Origin: Symbiodinium natans | Lineage: Eukaryota > Sar > Dinophyceae > Suessiales > Symbiodiniaceae | DNA length: 64,000 nt | Reading direction: 5' to 3' | Assembly (NCBI GenBank): GCA_905221605.1 | Contig: CAJNDS010000458.1 | Location: 772,136 to 836,135 of the forward strand | In this document: positions 19,140-28,988 of the stretch, piece by piece | How the letters are laid out: every line of letters begins with the position of its first letter | Position numbering within the stretch: position 1 is the first letter of the stretch | The notes under the pieces: generated by a model | Seen by the model: only the letters and a program-made list of their open reading frames with translations | The model's database searches: none | Told to the model about the DNA's origin: nothing | Translations under genes and position numbers: made by a program

Positions 19140-21040
19140 GATTCTTGCCGTCGTTTGCCACACTACTGAAGGGTGTCAGTGGGGATTGAAAGCCTGGGTG
19201 GATAAGCGCTGGTCCTTGATCTTTGCAGCAGATGCCAGTAGTGGACCGAGGCAGCAGCTATCCCTAAACCCAAGGCCCTTGTGGTTGTTTTTTCGTGGGC
19301 GTGGGGGGGCGGGGGGGACTCTACGGCTACAACTGCCCCCAAACCCTACATCGCCAAGCTTGGGCCAGAGAAATCAGCCAGGTCTGAGACCCTAAGCCCT
19401 AAACCCCATACCCTATACCCCCTACCCTATACCCCCTACCCTAAACCCTAAACCCTAAGCCCTCAACCCTAAACCCTAAACCCTAAACCCTAAACCCCGG
19501 AATCGATGCCTCCCAAAAGGAGCCCTCGGGTCGACGCAGTGCCCGTCGCTTGGTTCCCTGCCCCTCGGCCTTAATGGGGGGGGGCGGGGGGGGGGTGGGG
19601 GGGGTTTAGGGTTTAGGGGTTTAGGCTTTCGGGTTTGGGGTTTAGGGTTTGGGGTTTGGGGTTCGAAACTGGGTTTCGGGGTTTAGGGTTTAGGGTGTTG
19701 GGTTTAGGGTGGCCCTTGTGTTATGGGATCCTACTATTCACCAGTGTTTAGGGTTTAGGATTGAGGGTTTAGGGTGGTCCTTGTTATACGGGATCCTGGT
19801 ATGGGGTCCAGGGTTTGGGGTCCCTTGTTATCATAAACCTACATACAAGGATGATAAGGCGACAGGACCTGACCAAGAAGGGGGTTTCAGGGTGTAAGGC
19901 TGCTGCTTAGTCCAGCAAAGCTTTTCTCGGCTCCAGTCGTTTTCCCCTGCAGCCTGGAACCCTCGAACCTTGTCGAACCCTGAACCCTCGAACCCTCGAA
20001 CCCCAAGACCTTAAACCCCCGCAAACCCCCGCACTCCCTCGAACCCACCCGTAAAACTCAACACCCCCAGACCCCCCTAAACCCCGAAGGCCTGAATCCC
20101 AATTTTTGGGCCACATCTCGGCTCTGACAGCACACGCCGTGCCAGGCGCATCCGTACCGGCGCGGTCCGCGCACTCCCACGGGCTGCCATCTGACATGTC
20201 GAGGTTTAGATCCTTTCAGGGCTGTTGTCATTTGTTTATCGGCTGCGGCAGTTTTGATTTCGCCGGAACCCCCCTATTTAACCCTCAACCCGAATGCACA
20301 TGTGTCTATATCTATATCTATATATACATATATGTATATATAGGCATTTATGTTTGTCAATCGCCATGTAGAACAGATGTATAAATATAGAAATGCAAGC
20401 ACTAAGCACCTGTACGAGAGCTCATCACAGCACTGAGTACCCCAAATGTGTCTTGCTTGGTCTCGGGCTAGGGTGTGCAGCAGGTCGGATTTCATAAGGT
20501 GGTTTGAAAGGGACCTTTGAGGGCATGAGGCTGTTATCTGTAGGAGTTAGGGGCAGTTCGTTGCAACAGGTTATGGCGTTGTCTAGGTTGTTCGGTGCGC
20601 ATGTCCCGGCTTGGGGGCTTGGGGGGGGAGGGGGAGGGGGGGGGCGGAGAACAGGGGTTGGAATTGGAATTAGCAGCTTCAAACATGCAGACGTCATAGC
20701 ATTCATTGCCGAGAACATGCGAACAACCACCGATCACCAACCTACATCCTATGCACTAAGCCCTGAACGCGAAACCCTCTCAATAGCAAAAAAAGCCCTG
20801 AACCCTAAACTCTAACGCCTGACAAAGTTTGGCTCGAAGCTCGACAGCCCTCAAGCCCCAAAACCCCGAAGCCTACAATGAATCAATGAACCTTGTGCAA
20901 GGGCCGCGGTGTCTCAGTCATCCGCAGAGTAAAGCACGTCTATGTCTGCTGCAACTCCCTCAAGCATGACCCTCTTCAGCAGTACCAAAGCTCTCTTTGG
21001 TCAAGTGCCCAGAACTGGTTTATCGTATAGGTCCCTAAAC
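19140..21040. other. Exon scraps and microsatellites, no supported gene
   Basis: GC-rich scraps lie at 19150-19275 and 20106-20205 (HISALTAHAVPGASVPA). G-rich runs lie at 19575-19600 and 20615-20645, and an AT microsatellite at 20308-20345. None connects in frame with a neighbour. Confidence 0.4.
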
Positions 21041-22500
21041 CCTGAACCCTAAACCCTAAACCCTAAACCCTAAACCCTAAGCCCTAAACCCTAAACCCTA
21101 AACCCTTGCTTAGGGGTTTCGGGGGGGGCTTAGGGATCTTTAGCGCTTCTGGGGCTTGGGGAACCAGGGTGTTTAGGGGATTTTTGGTTGCTTAGGGACT
21201 AGGGCTTTGGGGGTTCAGGGTGTCGGGTTTCGGGGTTTGGGGGGTTTTAAGGGGTTTTAAAGAGGGTTTTAAGAGGGTTTCAAGAGGAGTTTAGGGTTTA
21301 GGGGGGTTTAAGTGGGATTTACAGGGGGTTTCAGGGTTTTAAGGCGTCCCAAGAAGCCCCTGTCATGGACTGGGCCTCATGCTCCGCAGCGTCCTCTGGG
21401 CGCTGCTCCACGTCTCCCTCGGAACCCGGCCGGCGGAGCAGGCGAGGCCTGTAGGGTTTAGGGTTTATAGGGTTTATAGGGTTTATAGGGTTTAGGGTTT
21501 AGGGTTTAGGGATACTGGGCTTGTAGACTTAAGGTTTCAGGGTTGCGGGTTTGGGCTTCAGGGTTTCAGGGTTTCAGGGTTTAGGGTTTAGGGTCGTTTA
21601 GGGTGAAGAAAGCCATAGAAGCACGAATCGATCCACCCTCAACCCGAGCGCCCATATTTTGTGCACGCCCTGAAAGGCCCTCGGCTTAGGGCTCAGGCTC
21701 CGGATTCCTTTGTGGCGGGTAGGGCTGCTCAGGGTTCCAGGGTTTAGGGTTTAGGGTTTGGGGTTTGGGGTTTGGGGTTTAGGGTTTAGGGTTTAGGGTT
21801 TAGGGTTTGGAGTTGCAGCTTGTTTGCTCAAGGGCGCCAGAGTGGAAACGACTGGCAAGCCAAGTTGGGGTGCCGAAATCCCCTCCACGTCGGGAAAAGG
21901 GTCCCTAAACCCTAAACCCTAAACCCTAAACCCTAAACCCTAAACCCTAAACCCTAAAGATTTTTGGGCTTGGCGGGTCGGGGCTTGGGGGGTCTTCGGT
22001 TCGAAAAGCCGATGCCGCTAAGGAGTCTTGTGCCCGAGCTTGCTTCGCCTTGACTCCCTCCACCTTAGGAACCTGAGGGTTAGGGTTTAGGGTTTAGGGT
22101 TTAGGGTTTAGGGTTTAGGGTTTAGGGTTTAGGGTTTAGGGTTTAGGGTTTAGGGTTTAGGGTTTAGGGTTTAGGGTTTAGGGTTTAGGGTTTAGGGTCT
22201 TTAGTTTAGGGTTTACGTTTTACGGTTTACGGTTTACCGTCTAGGGTTTAGGGTTTAGGGTCTAGGGTCCAGGGTTTTTAGTTTAGGGTTTAGGGTTTTG
22301 TGAAAACCCCGAAACCCTAAACCCCAAGTCCCAAGCCCCAAGCCCTCGACCCTAAACCCCAAGTCCTAAGCCCTACGCCTAGGACCCTAAACCCCAATTC
22401 CTGAAACTTAAACTCCAAGCCCTAAACCCTAAACCCCAAACCCTAAACCCTAAACCCGAAACCCCTAAACGGCCAAACCCCTAACCCCTAAACCCGACGT
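21041..22500. other. Dense telomere-like block in both orientations
   Basis: C-strand arrays lie at 21042-21106 and 21904-21957. G-strand arrays lie at 21440-21510 (TTTATAGGG type), 21742-21810 and 22078-22199, followed by many variant units (TTTACGG, TCTAGGG). Only short GC-rich scraps lie between. Confidence 0.7.
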
Positions 22501-22502
22501 CC

Positions 22503-23460
22503 TCAGAGGTGGGCCGCCTTGCCGAGCGAAAGCAGGTTGGCAGCGCCATGGCCCAGCAAAAGGGGACAGGGTTCAGGGTTCAGGGGTCAGGGTTTAGGGT
22601 TTAGGGTTTAGGGTCTAGGGTTCAGGGTTCAGGGTTCAGGGTTTAGGGTTTAGGGTTTAGGGTTTAGGGGTTAGGGCTTGGGGTTTCGGGTTTTGGGTTT
22701 AGGATTGAGGGTTTCGGGTTTAGGGTTTAGAGCCCCTCTGGAAGTTGTTCACGGAGTTAAGGGTTTTTAGGGGTCCGAGTTTGAGATTGTAGGGTTTTAG
22801 GCTTTAGGGTTCCAGGGCAGCTTTTTTTTTGCAAAGATCAATGATGTCGGCAGAGGTACCCCAAGACATTGATGCTGAGATGTCCGGCCGCCGGGCTACA
22901 AAGTCAACATATTCAACATGAATTGCAAGAAACTCCTGAAAACGCAGATGAAGATGGCTTGCCTTACTGCAAGTTGCACAAAGCCCGAAAAGGATGTTTG
23001 CTTCCGGGCACTGACAGCGAGTTCGAAGTTCAAGGAATCGTTCGAGGAGCCAGCCTACCTTGCTGCACTCTTTGTCTGAAGTGCCATCGTCTCCAAAACG
23101 ATGAACAACTGGCTGGTTCTTGCTAGGGATTGAGGGAATAAGGTACTCTCTCATCCCTTAGAGGTTTATATACATATAATTATATATACATGTATATATA
23201 CGTCCCTTATTCCTTCACTCCCCACTAAGAACCAGGGCGACAAGGAAACGCTCCGGAAAGGTTGCCGCGATGTGGGGGCCAAGTTTCGAGAATGTTTCCT
23301 GACCTGGATGAGTCTCTTCTGCGACCTGCTGTCGGAGCCTGAACCGCTATAACCGTTATAACCTCAAACCCTAAAGCCTAAACTCTACACCCTAAGCCCT
23401 AAACTCTAAACCCTGGACTTGCATGTTTTCGAGCTGGCGGTGCAGGAATTCTCGGCCGCT
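22503..23460 (+). CDS. Exon chain around a family 5 element, unknown protein
   Basis: Candidate exons: about 22503-22570 (EVGRLAERKQVGSAMAQQKG), part of 22820-23112, 23236-23343 (GDKETLRKGCRDVGAKFREC, then FLTWMSLFCDLLSEP) and 23414-23460 (DLHVFELAVQEFSA). Removing the TIR element near 23113-23235 joins ..CHRLQNDEQL to GDKETLRK.. in one frame. The stretch 22820-23100 is open in more than one frame on both strands, so its true exon is uncertain; the minus strand (22804-23154) also reads open. No family is recognised. Confidence 0.45.
23113..23235 (+). mobile_element. Family 5 TIR element
   Basis: The left arm CTGGTTCTTGCTAGGGATTG and the right arm ending CCACTAAGAACCAG are inverted. The centre is an AT microsatellite (TATATACATATAATTATATA). 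Family members lie at 52650-52786 and 53767-53971. Confidence 0.7.
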
Positions 23461-23595
23461 TTAGGGTTTAGGGTTTAGGGTTTAGGGTGTAGGGTTTAGG
23501 GTTTAGGGTTAGGCCCTAGGCCAAGTAGGCCTAGGGCCTAACCCTAAACCCTAAACCCTAAACCCTAAACCCTAAACCCTAAACCCTAAACCCTC
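23458..23595. repeat. Head-to-head telomere-like arrays with a perfect 23-bp palindromic junction
   Basis: A G-strand array (23461-23511) meets a C-strand array (23540-23595) through GGCCCTAGGCC-AAGTA-GGCCTAGGGCC. The arms are perfectly complementary over about 23 bp, and the symmetry continues into the arrays. Confidence 0.9.
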
Positions 23596-23756
23596 ATCGA
23601 GGACGACCGCAGAATAAAATGAAGGTGCACGGGCCCGATGCTGCAGAAGCGGCGACAAGAAGTGCGCGTTGCATTCCCTGCTGAGGACCAGCATTCCCAG
23701 AGGGGCCTAGAAGTGGCATAAAGTACCCATGAACCTCCAAGAGCACAAGCGTTAAA

Positions 23757-23833
23757 CTAAACCCTAAACCCTAAACCCTAAACCCTAAACCCTAAACCCT
23801 AAACCCTAAACCCGAAACCCTAAACCCTAAACC
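23757..23833 (-). repeat. (CCCTAAA)n array
   Basis: About 11 units with one CCCGAAA. Confidence 0.9.
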
Positions 23834-24408
23834 CTCAACAGCCCCAAAAGCCCCAGGCTTCGCTCCGGCGCCTGCACCGCAGACTCTGCTGGAAAACGTC
23901 ACGGCCCCGACCTCGGGCTTGGAAGCGCTCTGCTTGCTGGGTGGCAGCATGGTTTGGGGTTTAGGGTTTAGGGTTTAGGGTATATAGGGTTTAGGGTTCA
24001 GGGTTCAGGGTTTAGGGTTTAGGGTTTAGGGTTCAGGGTTTAGGGTTAGGGTTTAGGGTTTGGGGTTTGGGTTTTAGGGTTTTACCTTTGTCGAAGAGAA
24101 GTTTGTTCCTGCGTCAAAGAATCACCCTAAACCCTAAACCCTGAACCCTAAACCCTAAACCCCAAACCCTAAACCCTAAACCCTAAACCCTATAAACCCT
24201 AAACCCTAAACCCTAAACCCTATCAAGGCCTGACAGCGGCAACAGCGGTCACCTCACCGATGCTCATAACCCGCCCCCCCTCCCCCCGGAACATCCCACC
24301 AGACCAGAAGCGGATTGTGGGTTTAGGGTTTAGGGTTTAGGGTTTAGGGTTTGGGGTTTTTGTGGATGGGTGGAGTGGGTTCGGGGAGTGCAGCACCAGG
24401 GATCCTAG

Positions 24409-24500
24409 GGATACTTGGGAATGATTTTTAACTTTTGGGCACTTTCATTCCTAAGAAACAGCAAGAATCATGATTTTGCTAGGGTTCCAAGTTCTGGAAA
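24409..24500 (+). mobile_element. Family 9 element
   Basis: It begins ACTTGGGAATGATT and ends TGCTAGGGTTCCAAGTTC, giving short inverted ends. Copies lie at 29035-29263 (with a nested family 4 element) and 48325-48415. Confidence 0.55.
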
Positions 24501-24514
24501 GGTCCCAAAACCCT

Positions 24515-24683
24515 GGACCCTAACACCCTAAAACCCCTAAAAACCCTAAAAACCCTAAGACCCTAAAAACCCTAAAAACCCCTAAAAACCCTAAAACCCC
24601 TAAAAACCCTAAAAACCCCCAAAACCCTAAAGACCCTAGAAACCCGAAAAAACCCTCAAAACCCTAAAACCCTAAAACCCTGA
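24515..24683 (-). repeat. (CCCTAAAAA)n / (CCCTAAAA)n expanded-A array
   Basis: Telomere-like unit with four or five A rather than three. About 80 bp further on lies a G-strand array of the same longer unit, TTTTAGGG (24760-24920). The two tracts may be related halves of an inverted duplication. Confidence 0.85.
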
Positions 24684-24759
24684 ATCCTTCCCGAGGTCGC
24701 CGGCTTCCACACCAAGGCCGGATGTGCGCGTCGGCGCTGTTTTTTGTTTGTTGCTTGTG

Positions 24760-24920
24760 GGTTTAGGGTTTAGGGTTTTAGGGTTTTAGGGTTTAGGGGT
24801 TTAGGGTTTTAGGGTTTTAGGGTTTTAGGGTTTTAGGGTTTTAGGGTTTTAGGGTTTTAGGGTTTTAGGGTTTTAGGGTTTTAGGGTTTTAGGGTTTTAG
24901 GGTTTTAGGGTTTAGGGTTC
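24760..24920 (+). repeat. (TTTTAGGG)n octamer array
   Basis: About 17 octamers in a row. A variant unit amplified locally. Also found at 38620-38695. Confidence 0.9.
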
Positions 24921-24959
24921 AGGTTTTGGGGTATAGGGTTTAGGGTTGCTTAGGGACTG

Positions 24960-25056
24960 GGTAGGTAACCTTTAACCATGTGGTTATGCAGGATCCTACT
25001 ATATAGAAAAGGTTAGCTTGTTTTGGGCTTGGGTATTCAGCCCCTAAGGTTAGGGG
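24960..25056 (+). mobile_element. Family 8 element
   Basis: Matches 13063-13172 over most of its length (GTAGGTAACCTTTAACC ... TATTCAGCCCCTAAGGTT). Confidence 0.55.
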
Positions 25057-25673
25057 GTTCCTGCCACCACTGGAACAATAGGAGACGCTCAGAGTGCACT
25101 TGGTGATCTAGATATGAGGGCGCAGGGGATTGGGTCTAGGTTCAGGTTGCAGCTAAAGCCCTAAACTTTCCTGAGGGCCTCGATAAAGTAAAGATCCTAC
25201 CGCAACTTTTCAAGCAAACAGAACCCACAAAACCCCACAAAACTCCCATGCCCCTCCCCTCCCCCCCGAATTTCTTTTGAAAGGTGTTGGAGGCTGTCAA
25301 CCAGTCGGCACTCGCGGCGTATGTGGCCTGGGCCTTAGCTAAACCCTACACCCTAAACCCTAAACCCTAAACCCTAAACCCTAAACCCTGAACCCTCAAA
25401 TGGGGTCGGAGGCTATGGGTAGGGACTCAGGGCCTACCAGAGGATAGTTCGGGGTGGGGAGTGTGGGGATGAAGGAGGCGTCTAGGGACCCTGGGTTGAA
25501 GGGCTTAGGGTTTAACCAGGGTTTGGGGTTTAGGGTTCAGGGTTTAGGGTTTAGGGTGTAGGGTTTAGGGTTTAGGGTTTAGGGTTTAGGGTTTAGGGTG
25601 TAGGGTTTAGGGTTTAGGGGTGCTTGGAGTTTGGGCTCGGCGTTCTTCATGTCTACGGGTAGCTACATGGTCC

Positions 25674-25757
25674 CTGAGTATGGGCACTTAAAAGCGTTAT
25701 ATCCCCCTCTATACCCCTTCTATACCCTATACAAATTAAGGGCCCATACATCACAAC
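25674..25757 (+). mobile_element. Family 10 TIR element, short copy
   Basis: GAGTATGGGCACTTAAAAG at the left and ATTAAGGGCCCATAC at the right, with a tandem CTATACCCC-rich centre as in the 4437-4672 copy. Confidence 0.5.
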
Positions 25758-25979
25758 CCCCTTACGGGAGGTTCGGTCCCACAGGGCGAGGCCGTATGTT
25801 CAAGCTTTCCTGTCTGCGGGTGAAGGACTTGTGGTTTTGACCATTTACCTTCTGTGGGGTATAAGGGCTACGCTAGACCCGAAACCTTACACCCTAAACC
25901 ATAAACACTAAACCCCAAACCCCAAACCCCAAACCCTAAACCCTAAACCCTATACAACCCTATACAACACCCCTCACAC

Positions 25980-28949
25980 ATCTTCGAGGCGGTGGTCTAC
26001 TTCCACCTCCCGAGCTGCCAGCCTTGTCGGGAGACCCTGCCGGCATTGCGGCAGGCGCGCACACGGCGCGGGCGCCTGGAGGGGCAGATCTGGGGCTCAG
26101 GGTTTAGAGGGTAGGGGCTAGGGTGTCTAGGGTCTAGGGTTTAGGGTCTAGGGTCTAGGGTTGTAGGGTTTAGGGCTGCAGGGTTTAGAGGGTCTGGCGG
26201 ATTTGTAGTTTATTTGGGGTTTAGAGGCCGTTTTTTGTGGGCTTGGGGCACAGTCTGAGTGAGTTTGGAGATCTGGGATTCCTGGTGTTCAGGTTCTCAC
26301 CTGCCCTCAGAAACTGCCTTGAGGCAGAGTTAGGGTTTAGGGTTTAGGGTCTAGGGTCTAGGGTTCAGGGTTAGGGTTTAGGGTTTAGGGTTTAGGGTTT
26401 AGGGTTCAGGGCTTGGAGTTGACATCTCCTCAGGGTGCTGTGCCTGCGGTCTCTGCAATGCTCGCGTTGTGAGTCGTTTGGTACTCCTTCGCAGCAACTT
26501 GCGACACACCTCTCGAGCCTGGACGCTTACATCCACACTGTGCTTTGAGGGGTTTAACAAGCCCTCCCCCACACGAAAACCCGACGCCCACGCGATGCCT
26601 CCACATAGGCCTTCCCCATGTTCTAGGACTTGGGGAGAAGTCCTACTCCCCATAGCAGCTTTAGCCTAAACCCCGAACCCTAAACCCTAAACCCTAAACC
26701 CTAAACCCTAAACCCCCCTCACCCAAAACCTTAAGAGCGTTGCTCTCCGAGGGTGGAGGAGTCCCTGCGAACGCGCCACCTGGCTCTTCACTGCCTTGTG
26801 GTGCTCTGTGGGCTTAGGGCTTCAAAGCTGAGGGTTCAGGGTTAGGGTTCAGGGTTTAGGGCTTAGGGTTTAGGGTTGGTACCCAAAATCGTATTAAATA
26901 GGGCTTTGGGGGTACCTAATTCCATATTTGTACTACAAAAAAAGAAGCTCTGGTGGGCTTAGGGCTTCAGGGGTTGAAGGGTTTCAGGCTTTGGTTTAGT
27001 CGTCTAGATTAGGTCTCCAAAGGTCCGGAGGAACTTTTATAAGGGACCTTAGAGGCTCTTTGGGGATTATTTCGGGGCTACTTAGCTATATGAGGACTAT
27101 GCGAGGTATATACAATATATATAAGGGTTATAGGGGAATAAGATTGAGGGTCCCTTCTAGGCCTCCTTACACCCCTTAAGCCCACCATGCGGGGGATCCT
27201 CAATTCGGGTCCCCTCAATTTGTGTCCCCGCTTTTGGGTTCCTTTTGTCATACGCAGCCTTTTGTTCTGGGGTACCTCCCTCCCAAAAAAGACAACAAGC
27301 AAGAGAGCCCCAGTGCCCCCAAGAGCCTAAGAATCAGGTATCCGGAGAACTTGGCATGTTCCCCCTTATACTAACAGTCCTTCGCGCGAGTTATGGTACC
27401 CCAACTAAGGACTGTGAGTATAAGGGGGGACATCCGGACATCCCAAACTAACCCTCTAAATCCTGAAAGCCAAACCCCTGGCCAACTGGCAGTGCTTCAT
27501 GAAGAGTTGCATGCCCCAAATCTGCCAGGGTTCATATCGGTTCCTGGGCCCCTTGTCAAAGACCCTAAACCCCAAATAAGCGACCGGACGTCTCCTCCAG
27601 GCCCGAACCGTACAAACTGGAAGCGCCCAAGCCCTAAACCAGGGCTTGGGTTTAGGGTTTAGGGTTCAGGGCGGGAACATACCACAACAGGTTACTTGGG
27701 GTAGCGTTCCGAGGTGTTGTGGGCACCCTAAACCCGAAGCCCTAATTTACTATAGGGTCGGAATAATTACGAATAGTACTCCCTTATGGTCCCTTTGTAA
27801 TTATGCTATAATCACCCACAAAACCCTTTTCTAATCCTAAACCCCAAACCCTAAACCCCTAAACCCTAAACTTAAACCCGAAACCCTAAACCCCAAACCC
27901 CAAACCCTAAACCCTAAACCCCAAACCCTAAACCCGAAGCCCGAAGACAGAGAACTACCCATGCGGTCCTTGGGCCCAGGCGAGGTCGTCCTGATCCGGC
28001 CTATACGACTCTTGCGCTGCACGTGGTGCCGTGGTGAGAGCCTGTTGGGTTTAGGGTTTAGGGCTTAGGGCTTAGGGTTTAGGGCTTAGGGTTTAGGGTT
28101 TAGGGTTTGGGGTTTGGGGTTTGGGGTTTTAGGGCTCAGGGTTTATTAGGGTTTACGGTTCAGGGTTCAGCTGTCCGGTACAAGGTAGCATAGTCAGCCC
28201 TAGATTGTGTGGCACACAGCCCAAAAGTTTTTCCGGACGAGAAAGTTGCTGCGCTGAACCCTAAACCCTAAACCCCAAACCCCAAACCCCAAACCCCAAA
28301 CCCTAAACCCTAAACCCCACATCCTGACACGGTTCCATAAGAGGCCTCCTTAGGTGCACTATATGAAACCCCCGAGGACCTTGCGAAGCACAACATCGCA
28401 AGTTCCTGAGTTGGGGTTCAGGGTTTAGGGTTTAGGGTGTTTAGGGTGTTTAGGGTGTTTAGGGTGTTTAGGGGGTTAGGGGGTTTAGGGGGTTTAGGGG
28501 GTTTAGGGGATTTAGGGTTTAGGGTTCAAAATTGAGGAACTAGGGAAACCAAGGAATGTTCGTCCTCGACTGCAGTGAGAGCCAGGCCTGGTAGCGAGGG
28601 CCATTAGGGCTCATGGGACATGCTGGCCATTTGCATAACCTCAAACTGGCCAATAGGGTTAGGGTTTAGGGTTTAGGGTTTAGGGTTTAGGGTATAGGGT
28701 ATAGGGTATAGGGTTTCAGAAAGGTACGCTGTGGGGCCCCGCGTTTTTTGTTTTGTTTTTAACCCTTGTTGTGTTAACGTTTTGGTTTGTCTGCATCCTT
28801 GTCTGCATGTGGTTTTGTTTCAAGGGCCGCTGCTGCGTGTTATTTTTATTCATGCACTTTAGGGTTTAGGGTTGGCCTTAAACCCTAAACCATTGTGCCT
28901 AAAGCCTGAGCAGTAATCGTATACTCTAAGCCTCAGAAGCGCCATGTGT

Positions 28950-28988
<39 letters not shown>

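Noticed and set aside
20274..20740. Overlapping frames around the AT microsatellite and G-rich tract
   Set aside because: Both strands are open from composition alone, with no recognised motif.
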